A DNA stretch of 43,630 nucleotides from Polaribacter sp. IC066 (GTDB lineage Bacteria > Bacteroidota > Bacteroidia > Flavobacteriales > Flavobacteriaceae). Where the stretch lies: NCBI RefSeq assembly GCF_007997085.1, contig NZ_VORR01000035.1:1-43630 (forward strand). Reading direction: 5' to 3'. Under the pieces are notes generated by a model. It was given only the letters and a program-made list of their open reading frames with translations. It did not search any database and was not told the origin of the DNA. This document shows positions 1-8,114 of the stretch, one piece after another. Every line of letters begins with the position of its first letter. Position 1 is the stretch's first letter. The position numbers and the translations under genes are program-made.

Positions 1-97
1 GAATAGCTTTTAGTTTATCGGCATGTTTTCTTTGTTTACAATTACGGTGTAATTGTTTAATTGTAATTTTCTCTTCTTGTGATAATTTTATAGTCAT
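1..97 (-). CDS. IS630-like transposase, N-terminal fragment (runs off window edge)
   Basis: A reading frame opens at an ATG at 97 on the minus strand and stays open to the window edge, giving 32 residues beginning MTIKLSQEEKITIKQLHRN and continuing with charged CKQRKHADKLKAI. The pattern (L-[ST]-x-E-E-x(6)-L-H-R-x-C-x(3)-[KR]-x-A-D-[KR]-[IL]-K-A-I) resembles the N-terminal helix-turn-helix region of IS630-type transposases and related HTH proteins. Only the first part is present, so completeness cannot be judged. A promoter-like TTG-N20-TATCTTTA lies 21-51 bases upstream. It could instead be a stand-alone HTH regulator of the same fold. Confidence 0.5.
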   Translation of the reverse strand, partial: MTIKLSQEEKITIKQLHRNCKQRKHADKLKAI

Positions 98-117
98 ACA
101 TCTGAATATCAACAATA

Positions 118-148
118 TAAAGATACTAAATATTACTCAAAATAACAA
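118..148 (-). promoter_or_regulatory. Candidate promoter for the IS630-like ORF
   Basis: On the minus strand TTG (148-146) is followed after 20 bases by TATCTTTA (125-118), one mismatch from the Bacteroidota -7 consensus TAnnTTTG. It sits 20 bases before the ATG at 97. The rest of 149-459 shows no convincing gene; weak hairpins such as TGATC-TTAAG-GATCA near 303-317 are the only structure seen. Confidence 0.4.
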
Positions 149-459
149 AAATATAGTGCTTAAATAACTGAAAAACAGTAATTTAATATCAATAATTAGA
201 CCATGAAATTTTATGTTCCCGAAAACCTAAATGTATTGAGTATATTTAAATATTCTTGTTAGCTAAAAGATTCAAAACTGCTCCGAATTTAGACCCAAGA
301 CTTGATCTTAAGGATCAGACAAACAGGCATAACTTGAAATAAAATTGTCTACTTTGTCTTCGTGAAATTATTTATAAAAAAAGAAGGCGTCATTTAAAAA
401 AATAATGGGTTCCTTTCTTTTAGAAGGGTTTAGTAAACTAAAAAGAAATTAATCGAACA

Positions 460-771
460 CTAATGATTTTCTTTAAATAAAAAACCTAAACCTAATCTGC
501 TTAAAAATTTTTTTTCGAAAGCCCAAAAGAATTTAAACTGACCAAAAACAAACCCAATAATGGGTAGTGTTAGTTGATAAATAGGAAAAATCAATAAAAT
601 TCTTAATGGATAATATAGCCATACTGAAATCGTTTCAGGAGATAATCCAAAAAAAGCAGTGATCGGTTTTGCTATCCAGGTGGCAAAAGAACCATTAATT
701 GCAAACACCAAAAAAATGGCAACAATTGCCCAATTACTTTTTATACCCCAGCGTTCTTTTAATTTTTCCAT
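460..771 (-). CDS. Small membrane protein (DUF6787-like)
   Basis: A 103-residue protein with a short charged N-terminus, a first hydrophobic segment at about residues 14-34, a second at about 50-78 and a basic, aromatic C-terminus (KFFWAFEKKFLSRLGLGFLF). It looks like a two- or three-helix inner-membrane protein. The position directly after lgt fits a small Flavobacteriia family that I recall as DUF6787; function is unknown. Its ATG overlaps the lgt stop by one base (TAATG), so translational coupling to lgt is likely. No catalytic motif is visible. Confidence 0.7.
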   Translation of the reverse strand: MEKLKERWGIKSNWAIVAIFLVFAINGSFATWIAKPITAFFGLSPETISVWLYYPLRILLIFPIYQLTLPIIGFVFGQFKFFWAFEKKFLSRLGLGFLFKENH

Positions 772-1637
772 TACGCTCTTTCTTCCGTTTTGTTTGTTTT
801 TCTAAACATTAGCCATAAACCGATTAAAACCAAAGGTATACTTAAAACCTGACCTGTGTTTAAAGAGTTAAAAACCCAATCTTCTCTGCCATCTACTTGC
901 GCCTCTTTTAAGAATTCGATACAGAAACGTAAAGACCACAAAACGACCATAAATAAACCAAATAAAAAACCAACTTGCTGTTTTTTATCAGTTTTCCAGT
1001 ATAAATGCCACATTATAAAGAACAAAATTAAATAGCTAACAGCTTCGTATAATTGTGCCGGATGCCTTGCAAAATTTTCTCCGTTATTTTTAAAAATCAC
1101 CCCAAAACTACTTCCTGTTGCTTTTCCATAGATTTCAGAATTCATAAAGTTTCCTGTTCTTATAAAAAAACCAGCTAAAGCCACCATAATTGCCAGTCTA
1201 TCTAAAATAAATAACCAGGGCTTATCTAAATGCTTTTTAGCGTAAAAATACATTGTTAAAATAATTGCTATTGCCGCACCGTGACTTGCAAAACCGGTAA
1301 AACCTGTAAATTTCCAGTCTTTTATCAAACCAAAAATAGCAGTTTCTCCTACCTGCTTTTTAAAAGGAATAATAATTTCTAGTAAATGGTTTTGATAATA
1401 ATCCCAGCTATAAAAGAATACATCACCTAAACGCATACCAATGAGCATAGAGATAAAAGTGTACATAAAAAGAACATCTAGTTTTTCTAACGGAATTTCA
1501 TCTTTTATATATATTTTTTTCATGAAATGTAAACCGAGTAAAAAGGCAGCTACAAACATTAAACTATACCAACGAACCACAAAAAAACCCAAATCAATGC
1601 CTAAAGAAGGCTCCCATTCTATTGCTAAAAAACTCAT
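771..1637 (-). CDS. lgt: Prolipoprotein diacylglyceryl transferase
   Basis: Lgt moves a diacylglyceryl group from phosphatidylglycerol to the lipobox cysteine of prolipoproteins at the inner membrane, the first step of lipoprotein maturation. The 288-residue length and repeated hydrophobic segments fit the family. The family signature RTGNFMNSEIYG lies at about residues 160-171, followed by the conserved HPAQLYEA motif at about 193-200. A charged E-F-L-K-E-A-Q loop precedes the last helix. The gene is coupled to the small membrane protein downstream by TAATG. Several lipoproteins in this window (meaB neighbour, DUF1573 protein, lipocalin-like pair) are expected substrates. Confidence 0.97.
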   Translation of the reverse strand: MSFLAIEWEPSLGIDLGFFVVRWYSLMFVAAFLLGLHFMKKIYIKDEIPLEKLDVLFMYTFISMLIGMRLGDVFFYSWDYYQNHLLEIIIPFKKQVGETAIFGLIKDWKFTGFTGFASHGAAIAIILTMYFYAKKHLDKPWLFILDRLAIMVALAGFFIRTGNFMNSEIYGKATGSSFGVIFKNNGENFARHPAQLYEAVSYLILFFIMWHLYWKTDKKQQVGFLFGLFMVVLWSLRFCIEFLKEAQVDGREDWVFNSLNTGQVLSIPLVLIGLWLMFRKTNKTEERA

Positions 1638-1767
1638 ATTTCTTACTATTATTCTTTAATAATTTAACGAAGTAATCTCTTATTTGATTAGTATATTGCT
1701 CTGTAATACTTCCTCCCAAAAACGACTTATTCTAAACTTTAGGTCTCTTTTCTTATTTCTATATTCT

Positions 1768-2013
1768 TTACTCTAACTTTTTTTCTACTTTCTCTGGCAC
1801 CGGATCATAACCACTACCGCCCCAAGGATGACAGCTAAATATTCTTTTTATTGCCAGCCATCCGCCAGTAAACAAACCATGCTTTTGCAACGCTTCTATG
1901 GTGTAATGAGAGCACGTTGGACTGTATCTGCAAGTTGCTGGCGTATAGGGCGATATTGCTGCTTGATAAAATCGAACCAGTAAAATAAATGGGTATGAAA
2001 ATATTTTTTTCAA
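1768..2013 (-). CDS. yidD: Membrane protein insertion efficiency factor YidD
   Basis: An 81-residue protein of the YidD family, which aids YidC/Sec-dependent insertion of inner-membrane proteins. Visible family marks are the amphipathic N-terminal segment, the cysteine-rich core [19 protein letters not shown] at about residues 28-46, and the C-terminal [13 protein letters not shown] at about 61-73. Length is typical. It lies downstream of cysS on the same strand, with an 82-base gap, and upstream of lgt, so envelope biogenesis functions cluster here. In many bacteria yidD sits near rnpA/yidC; that context is absent here, as is common in Flavobacteriia. Confidence 0.96.
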   Translation of the reverse strand: MKKIFSYPFILLVRFYQAAISPYTPATCRYSPTCSHYTIEALQKHGLFTGGWLAIKRIFSCHPWGGSGYDPVPEKVEKKLE

Positions 2014-2095
2014 ACGTTAATTTCTAATTAATTCTCGATACAATGTTGATAAAAAAATCAAAATCACCCGAACTGACAATACGTTAATTGCATTA

Positions 2096-3574
2096 TTAGT
2101 TTATTGAGAACGTTGTTCCTTCTTTTCCGTCTTTTAACTGAATACCTAATTCTACTAACTCATCTCTTATTTGATCTGATAATGCCCAATCTTTATTTTC
2201 TCTTGCTTCTTTTCTTAATTTGATCAGCAGCGCTACTACTCCGTTTATTTTTTCTGAATTGCCTTGAGCTGTATCATTCATCAACCCTAAAACATCAAAA
2301 ACAAAAGCATTTAAGGCTTTTTTAAAGGCTGATAAATCGGTTGCTACTAAACTAGCTTTCTGATCTTTTATTTGATTGATAATTTTTACAGCTTCAAATA
2401 AATGAGAAATCAAAACAGGCGTATTAAAATCGTCATTCATTGCTGCATAACAATCATTTATCCATTTTTGAACATCAAAAGTAGACGTGTTACTCGCTTC
2501 TATTTTATCGATAAACGCAACGGCTTCCATTAACTTAGCGTGTCCTTTTTCTGACGCTTCTAAAGCATCTCCAGAAAAATCTAAAATACTTCTATAATTG
2601 GCCTGCATGTTAAAAAAACGAACCACACTCGCCGAAAAAGCTTTTCCTAAAACATCATTTTCGCCTGTTAAAATTTCATTTGGTAAAATAAAATTACCAG
2701 TAGATTTAGCCATTTTCTGGCTATTTAACAAGAGCATATTGGTATGCATCCAATAGCTTACAGGAGCCTTACCACTGCAGGTTTGAGATTGCGCAATTTC
2801 ACACTCATGATGTGGGAACTTTAAATCCATTCCGCCTCCATGAATATCAAACTGTTCTCCTAAATACTTTGTACTCATTACAGAACACTCTAAATGCCAA
2901 CCCGGAAAACCATCGCTCCAAGGAGAGGGCCAACGCATAATATGACGCTCGTCTGCTTTTTTCCAAAGGGCAAAATCTTGTGGGTTTTTCTTATCAGACT
3001 GTCCGTCTAAAGTTCTTGTATTATGAATTAAATCTTCTACTTTTCTACCAGAAAGAATACCGTAATTACCTTCTTTGTCATATTCTAAAACATCAAAATA
3101 AACAGAACCATTTACTTCATACGCAAAGCCTTTTTCTATGATTTCTTTAATCATTTCTATCTGCTCTACAATATGGCCTGTTGCTGTGGGCTCTATACTT
3201 GGCGGTAAAAAGTTGTAATTTTTTAAAACGTTGTGAAAATCTACAGTATATTTCTGCACCACTTCCATCGGCTCTATTTTTTCTAAACGTGCTTTTTTAG
3301 AAATTCTATCTTCGCCCTCATCTGCATCGTTTTCTAAATGACCTGCATCTGTAATATTACGCACATAACGCACTTTATAGCCTAAATGTAATAAATATCT
3401 ATACACCACATCAAAAAACATAAAGGTTCTTACATTCCCTAAATGTGCGTTGCTATATACGGTTGGTCCACAAACGTACATACCTACATATCCGTCTGTT
3501 AAAGGTTTAAAAATCTCTTTTTGCTTACTTAAAGAATTGTATACTTTAAGTTGATTTTCTTTGTAGCTTTCCAT
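2096..3574 (-). CDS. cysS: Cysteinyl-tRNA synthetase
   Basis: Charges tRNA-Cys with cysteine (class I synthetase, cytoplasmic). The 492-residue protein carries the N-terminal catalytic motif [13 protein letters not shown] at about residues 35-47, where HLGN is the HIGH variant and Cys35 is the first expected zinc ligand. Further zinc ligands are expected in the ECS and HHECE stretches around residues 230-262. The KMSKS-type loop reads KMAKSTGN at about residues 288-295. The C-terminal helical DALR-like region is present with an expected end. The start [14 protein letters not shown] agrees with homologues. The substitution KMAKS for KMSKS is a tolerated family variant. Confidence 0.97.
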   Translation of the reverse strand: MESYKENQLKVYNSLSKQKEIFKPLTDGYVGMYVCGPTVYSNAHLGNVRTFMFFDVVYRYLLHLGYKVRYVRNITDAGHLENDADEGEDRISKKARLEKIEPMEVVQKYTVDFHNVLKNYNFLPPSIEPTATGHIVEQIEMIKEIIEKGFAYEVNGSVYFDVLEYDKEGNYGILSGRKVEDLIHNTRTLDGQSDKKNPQDFALWKKADERHIMRWPSPWSDGFPGWHLECSVMSTKYLGEQFDIHGGGMDLKFPHHECEIAQSQTCSGKAPVSYWMHTNMLLLNSQKMAKSTGNFILPNEILTGENDVLGKAFSASVVRFFNMQANYRSILDFSGDALEASEKGHAKLMEAVAFIDKIEASNTSTFDVQKWINDCYAAMNDDFNTPVLISHLFEAVKIINQIKDQKASLVATDLSAFKKALNAFVFDVLGLMNDTAQGNSEKINGVVALLIKLRKEARENKDWALSDQIRDELVELGIQLKDGKEGTTFSIN

Positions 3575-3588
3575 TAAAAAAGTGACTG

Positions 3589-3727
3589 TTTACAGGGGCG
3601 AAAGATAGGAACTTTATGTAGAATAGCGAAATGGAATTTAAAGGAATAAATTTAATTCTAAAAGCGATTAAATACCTTTAATTTTCAACAAAAAAAAGAT
3701 TCTTACTTCTTTTCGTTCCCCTGTAAA
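3589..3727. repeat. Inverted repeat upstream of cysS
   Basis: TTTACAGGGGCGAAAGA at 3589-3605 recurs inverted as TCTTTTCGTTCCCCTGTAAA at 3708-3727, sharing TTTACAGGGG plus CGAAA with a two-base indel, about 100 bases apart. The left arm overlaps the likely cysS promoter/leader (TATCTTTC on the minus strand at 3608-3601). The remaining non-coding DNA up to meaB at 4067 is AT-rich and shows nothing else I can name. Confidence 0.5.
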
Positions 3728-4066
3728 TCAATCATCCTATTATTTTTTGTGACCACCTTTCCCTATTTTCACCTCCTCTTACTCCATAAAGAAAATGTGT
3801 TTAAAACGATGTAAAAAGAACTTAAAACTCTTAAAAAAAGTACAATTATGAACTTGTAAACATGTATTTAGTTAATTGTTTCTACTTAAAAAGTATAGAC
3901 TTAATTGTTACATAAGATCGATGAATCTTTTGAATACAAAAACATCTATTCTTTATCTAGAGATATAGTCTGTCTAAATTTTAAAAACTTTTAGCGACGC
4001 ACAAAAACCTTTTGGTTTCTTTGCAGTTGCAAGCTTAATCCTTAAATTTACATATTAACTTTTACC

Positions 4067-5134
4067 ATGGATAAAAAAAAATCTGCTTTACATGAAAACG
4101 AGGGTGTTTACAAACCAGCAACAACCAATAAATTAAGTGCAGAAAAAATAAAGATTAGTAGAGCAAAACAAAACTCGGTAGAGGAGTTTGTCTCTAAAAT
4201 TTTAGAAGGCAATATTACTTTTTTAAGCAAGGCAATTACGCTAGTTGAAAGCACTAATAGCAATCATCAAAAAAAAGCAAATGAAATTCTAGAACGTTGT
4301 TTGCCGCATGCAAATAATTCTATAAGAATCGGAATTACAGGGGTTCCTGGTGTTGGTAAAAGTACGTTTATTGAAGTTTTTGGAAAACACTTAACTTCTC
4401 AAAACAAAAAAGTAGCTGTTTTAGCGGTAGACCCAAGTAGTTCTATCAATAGAGGTTCTATTTTAGGTGATAAAACTAGAATGGAAGAATTAGTAACCGA
4501 TAAAAATGCCTTTATAAGACCTTCGCCCTCTGGCACTTCTTTAGGAGGCGTGGCGCAAAAAACGCGCGAAAGTATTATTCTTTGCGAGGCTGCTGGTTTC
4601 GATACTATAATTATTGAAACGGTTGGTGTTGGGCAATCTGAAACGGTTGTACACTCTATGGTCGATTTCTTTTTGCTCTTAAAACTTGCGGGTGCAGGTG
4701 ATGAATTACAAGGTATTAAACGCGGTATCATAGAAATGGCAGATGCAATTGTCATCAACAAAGCGGATGGTGACAATGAAAAAAATGCTAAAATTGCGAA
4801 AGTGGAATTTAATAGAGCGTTGCATTTATACCCGCTAAAAGAGAGCAAATGGCAACCCAAAGTTTTAACCGCAAGTGCTTTACAAAACACAGGGATTGAA
4901 AAAATTAAAACCATGATTGCGGACTATATTTCTTTAACAAAAGAAAACGCTTACTTTTATAAAAAACGAAATGACCAAAATAAATATTGGTTATTATCAA
5001 CTATCAATCAGCAGTTAAAAGATAATTTTTATCAAAATCCGTTGATAAAAAAAGCGCTAAAACAAGAAATTTTAAATTTAGAAAACGGAAAAACAACTCC
5101 TTTTAATGCGGCTAAAAAATTGCTAGAACTGTAG
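4067..5134 (+). CDS. meaB: Methylmalonyl-CoA mutase-associated G-protein chaperone MeaB
   Basis: MeaB/ArgK-type P-loop GTPase that protects and reloads B12-dependent methylmalonyl-CoA mutase. The 355-residue protein has Walker A GVPGVGKST at about residues 92-100, the family-specific VDPSSSINRGSILGDKTRM starting at about residue 121 (switch/base region), an E-T-V-G-V-G-Q-S-E switch II-like motif near residue 185, and the NKADGD guanine-specificity motif near 231. The N-terminal helical extension and C-terminal dimerisation helices are present. No mutase subunit lies in the window, so the partner is inferred from the family. Starts at an ATG preceded by a long non-coding stretch. Confidence 0.95.
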   Translation: MDKKKSALHENEGVYKPATTNKLSAEKIKISRAKQNSVEEFVSKILEGNITFLSKAITLVESTNSNHQKKANEILERCLPHANNSIRIGITGVPGVGKSTFIEVFGKHLTSQNKKVAVLAVDPSSSINRGSILGDKTRMEELVTDKNAFIRPSPSGTSLGGVAQKTRESIILCEAAGFDTIIIETVGVGQSETVVHSMVDFFLLLKLAGAGDELQGIKRGIIEMADAIVINKADGDNEKNAKIAKVEFNRALHLYPLKESKWQPKVLTASALQNTGIEKIKTMIADYISLTKENAYFYKKRNDQNKYWLLSTINQQLKDNFYQNPLIKKALKQEILNLENGKTTPFNAAKKLLEL

Positions 5135-5242
5135 TTTGGTTTATCTCTAAATTTTAAAAATAGAACTTCACTAACTACTGATATAAAATATTAAAATGGT
5201 TTTTTGTCATCGTAATGTTGGCAATTATTTTAAAATAAAACA

Positions 5243-5980
5243 ATGAAAAAAATAATTTTGATTTTATTGGCACTAACACTGACTTCTTGCGTTTCTCTAT
5301 TCTTAAATAAAGCTCTAGAAAAAATCGGAGTGTTTGATGAAAAAGCAAAATTAAAATCGATTACCAATAATAAAAAAAGTATTTTATTTATAGGAATGCA
5401 CCATATTGGTAGAAAAGAATTTTATAAGGATGTTGCAATTAAAGTTGATTCGCTTCAAGAAATAGGATATGTAGTATTTTTTGAAAAAGTTAAAAAAAAT
5501 ACTAGCAACGATTCTCTAACAAATGATTTGTACAAAAAGAAAATTAGAAAAATTACTGGTTTAAAAACTTTCAAATATTATGATACGATAAATAACATTA
5601 TTTTCGGAAAAATTAAATACAAAGGGGAATACAAACTGACAAATCAGCCAAAATATCCTAAATTAAATGTGAATATGAGTAATGCTGTAAATGCAGATGT
5701 TGAAATTAAAAGTTTATTAAAAGAATTTGAGAATAAGTATGGAGAAATTGAGCTTTCTGCTTGTGACATTGAAACAGCATCTAATTCGACTGAATATGAT
5801 TGTGCAAAAATTGATAGTGATTTAGCTGAAAAATTCAGTAAAGAATTCATTATTGATTTTAGAAATCAATATTTAGCCAATAAAATTAATAATTCGAAAG
5901 AAAATAAGATTTTAATTATTTATGGAAAAGGTCATTTTGAAGGAATAACTTCTGAACTGAAAAGCATTGATTCCGAATAA
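5243..5980 (+). CDS. Lipoprotein with TraB/ChaN-like features
   Basis: A 245-residue protein with a clear lipoprotein signal: MKKIILILLALTLTSC, where LTSC is the lipobox and Cys16 the expected acylation site. The mature part has IGMHHIGRKEFY near residues 51-62 and a terminal IIYGKGHFEGI near 224-235. The paired G-x-H-H-x-G...EFY and YGxGH motifs are reminiscent of the TraB/TIKI/ChaN superfamily, where such histidines bind metal or haem. This assignment is by motif only and is tentative; catalytic activity is unknown. It follows meaB on the same strand with a 108-base gap. The region after its stop is a repeat-rich decay zone. Confidence 0.6.
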   Translation: MKKIILILLALTLTSCVSLFLNKALEKIGVFDEKAKLKSITNNKKSILFIGMHHIGRKEFYKDVAIKVDSLQEIGYVVFFEKVKKNTSNDSLTNDLYKKKIRKITGLKTFKYYDTINNIIFGKIKYKGEYKLTNQPKYPKLNVNMSNAVNADVEIKSLLKEFENKYGEIELSACDIETASNSTEYDCAKIDSDLAEKFSKEFIIDFRNQYLANKINNSKENKILIIYGKGHFEGITSELKSIDSE

Positions 5981-5990
5981 AAACGATTGT

Positions 5991-6137
5991 CAACAACGCA
6001 TAAAAATAATAAGAAAATTGTCGACTAACCCAATAGTAAAGTCACTTTTTCGAGGTAGCCAAATTTTTAAATTTGGCTTGTGTTTCATGCGAATGGAAGT
6101 CGCTTTTTTTTCGGACTATTATTATACACAAACGTTA
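5991..6137. repeat. MITE-like palindromic intergenic element
   Basis: About 150 bases of non-coding DNA bounded by CAACAACGCATAAAAATAA on the left and TTATTATACACAAACGTT on the right, which are imperfect inverted ends. Inside lies a perfect hairpin GCCAAATTTTTAAATTTGGC at 6058-6077. The layout (inverted ends, internal palindrome, no real ORF) suggests a miniature mobile or REP-like element. The 75-codon frame across it (5967-6194) has no protein-like features. Copy number elsewhere in the genome cannot be seen from here. Confidence 0.45.
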
Positions 6138-6179
6138 ACAAAACCATCAAGCCCTAAACTGTCTCAAATAACGCCCTAT

Positions 6180-6598
6180 AAGCTTATAAAATAAATTATT
6201 CCATTCTTTAGAAGTTAAGTTCCCAAAAGAATGAAATTCTTTTCCTTCAAAATAAAACTCTACTAATTCTTGAACTTTGCACATAAAAGTTAACAAGCGT
6301 TTTTCTCTATTTCAAAATTCTTTTTATCCGTAATTATAAATTGTGATGCAGTACTTTCGTTTTTTGCAAATGGTTTTTCTGAAACAACAATTTTCTTTAC
6401 AAATGGTTTCATCAGCAATTTTGCAAAAGAATTTGGCTTCGGATGTTTGTCTGTAAATAGCCTTTCATAGATTACAAAAAAAAATGTGTCAACATTTTAT
6501 CTACCGATATTTTACCCCACATAAGTTATGTTGAACTCGCTAAATTATTGATTATTGCAACTACTTCGTCGTAATTTCTTTTGTAAAAATATTTTTTA
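6180..6598 (-). pseudogene. DUF1569 (DinB-like) protein, degraded
   Basis: Reading the minus strand from 6598 gives protein-like pieces in shifting frames: KNIFTKE, then NYDEVVAIINNLASST, a TAA stop, LMWGKISVDKMLTHF, VIYERLFTDKHPKPNSFAK, LLMKPFVKKIVVSEKPFAKN, then after another stop/shift CKVQELVEFYFEGKEFHSFG and LTSKEWNNLFYK. In order these match what I know of the DUF1569 family of Flavobacteriia (WGKM, HKPHPKPN-like, VVSEKP, HSFGxLTxEEWNxLFYKH). Damage: a frameshift near 6577, a TAA where a Gln codon is expected, a shift near 6285, and loss of the end after LFYK at about 6180, where repeat DNA begins. It lies immediately downstream of holA. Confidence 0.75.
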
Positions 6599-6601
6599 AT
6601 A

Positions 6602-7603
6602 TTAATGTAAAATTTTAAACAATAATTCTTTTAAAATATCTCTTTGAGATTGGCTCGCTCCTACTCCTTTACTTTTTACATCTGCATCTCTTAAAAAAGC
6701 AATTACCTGTGCTACTTTTCGCATCGGATAATTTCTACTAGCGGTAAAATATTCATCAATAAAGTAAGGATTTACACCTAAATTTTTAGCCACAGAACTT
6801 TTAGATTTATCTTTTAAACCATGAAATAAGAGCAACTGTGTAAAGTAATTATTGAGCAAAGAAATGGTCATGACCAACGGATTATTCTTCGGGTTTTCTG
6901 CAAAGTAATTGATAATTCTATTTACTTTTAGAACATTCTTTTCACCAACCGCTTTTCGCAATTCGAAATTATTAAAATCTTTAGAAATACCGATATTATC
7001 TTCTATATGCTTATCATTAATGATAGATTCTACAGGTAAAATCAACATTAATTTATCTAATTCGTTTGCTATTTTATTTAAATCTGTTCCTAAAAACTCA
7101 ATTAACATTTGAGCTGCTTTGGGTTCTATCTGATATTTTTTTCCACTCAAAACCCTACGAATCCAATCTGCTAATTGATTGTCGTATAATTTTTTACTTT
7201 CATACACCAAACCTGTTTTAGCAATTACTTTGTGTAGTTTTTTACGCTTGTCTAATTTTTTATATTTATAGCATAATACTAAAACTGTGGTGGGTTGCGG
7301 ATTTTCTGCATACGCAACTAATTTCTCAATATTTCGGCTTAAATCTTGGGCTTCTTTAATAATTAAAACCTGTCTTTCTGCCATCATAGGATAGCGTTTT
7401 GCAGAAGAAACAATATCTTCTATCGTAGCATCTCTGCCATACATTACTTGCTGATTGAATCCTTTTTCTGATTCTTCTAAAACAGTTTCTTCTATATAAT
7501 CAGAAATTTTATCAATATAATAAGGCTCATCACCCATTAAAAAATAAATGGGTTTGATATTTCCCTTTTTTATATCTGAAACAATATTTCTTATTTCGTT
7601 CAT
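6602..7603 (-). CDS. holA: DNA polymerase III subunit delta
   Basis: HolA is the clamp-loader subunit that opens the beta sliding clamp during replication. The 333-residue protein has the family N-terminus with KPIYFLMGDEPYYIDKI at about residues 17-33 (a degenerate P-loop region, as in other delta subunits), the RQVLIIKEAQ strand near 78-87, a middle lid domain with LGTDLNKIANELDKL near 168-182, and a C-terminal collar domain ending in SQSQRDILKELLFKIL. Length is normal. It appears intact although it is flanked directly by two degraded genes; its ATG abuts the stop of the upstream broken ATPase gene (TAA-ATG), suggesting a former operon. Confidence 0.94.
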   Translation of the reverse strand: MNEIRNIVSDIKKGNIKPIYFLMGDEPYYIDKISDYIEETVLEESEKGFNQQVMYGRDATIEDIVSSAKRYPMMAERQVLIIKEAQDLSRNIEKLVAYAENPQPTTVLVLCYKYKKLDKRKKLHKVIAKTGLVYESKKLYDNQLADWIRRVLSGKKYQIEPKAAQMLIEFLGTDLNKIANELDKLMLILPVESIINDKHIEDNIGISKDFNNFELRKAVGEKNVLKVNRIINYFAENPKNNPLVMTISLLNNYFTQLLLFHGLKDKSKSSVAKNLGVNPYFIDEYFTASRNYPMRKVAQVIAFLRDADVKSKGVGASQSQRDILKELLFKILH

Positions 7604-8091
7604 TTAACCGGTAATTATAATGCTATTTGTTAATTCACTTTCTAACGGAAATTCAAACCAAGTTTCTATAAACTCAAAATTTTCATTGGTAACTTTAAAC
7701 TAAAAAGTGACTCCTTTTTCTAGATGCCTTTTCAGAACTCGTTGCTTTCTTATTTCTTTCGGAATATTTAAAAAATGAGTTTTAAACTCTATAGAATTCT
7801 TGTTGGCAAACTTTTTATATTTCTCCCTTTTGTAAATTTAGAAAGTCCGACATCTAGAATACTATCAACTCCAGATTTTTCTAATTGCAACATTAAATCC
7901 TGCATTAAAAATTCCGCTCTTTCTATTCTTTCTAAAAACCAATCTAAACCATCATTTTCAGTTTTATCGGGTAAAAACAGAATTTAATTCCATGCAACCA
8001 ATATAAAAACAAACACATTTAAATTTTGCTTTAATTTTATTGCATATGTAGATTTATCTGCGCCAGTATTACCAACTAATAAATAAATCAT
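7604..8091 (-). pseudogene. P-loop ATPase (AAA/kinase-like), degraded
   Basis: From an ATG at 8091 the minus strand reads MIYLLVGNTGADKSTYAIKL, continuing for about 37 residues to a TAA at VAWN-stop. Protein-like sequence resumes in another frame with LFLPDKTENDGLDWFLERIE, RAEFLMQDLMLQLEKSGVDS, ILDVGLSKFTKGRN, shifts again to FANKNSIEFKTHFLNIPKEI, RKQRVLKRHLEKGVTF, then a TAG, and ends FKVTNENFEFIETWFEFPLE before a TAA at 7604. This is a small zeta-toxin/kinase-like ATPase with at least two stops and two frameshifts. Even the Walker A is damaged (GADKST for GAGKST). The last codon touches the holA start. Confidence 0.8.
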
Positions 8092-8105
8092 ACCTGATTT
8101 TTATT

Positions 8106-8113
8106 TACTTTTG
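8106..8113 (+). promoter_or_regulatory. Candidate -7 element TACTTTTG
   Basis: TACTTTTG matches the Bacteroidota -7 consensus TAnnTTTG and ends two bases before the ATG of the HsdR-N protein. No TTG -33 box is seen at the right distance. If used, the transcript would begin at or within the first codons, so the mRNA would be leaderless or start at the second ATG (8118). Confidence 0.4.
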
Positions 8114-8114
8114 A

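Noticed and set aside
1594..1719. 41-codon minus-strand frame with a TTG start overlapping the lgt start
   Set aside because: The residues look somewhat protein-like, but it overlaps lgt out of frame, has a weak start and no recognised family; chance is likely.
5967..6194. 75-codon plus-strand frame after the TraB-like lipoprotein
   Set aside because: It overlaps the lipoprotein end, crosses a palindromic repeat and ends in the antisense of the DUF1569 remnant; no protein-like features.
7775..7987. 70-codon plus-strand frame
   Set aside because: It is antisense to the P-loop ATPase pseudogene, which explains the sequence far better.
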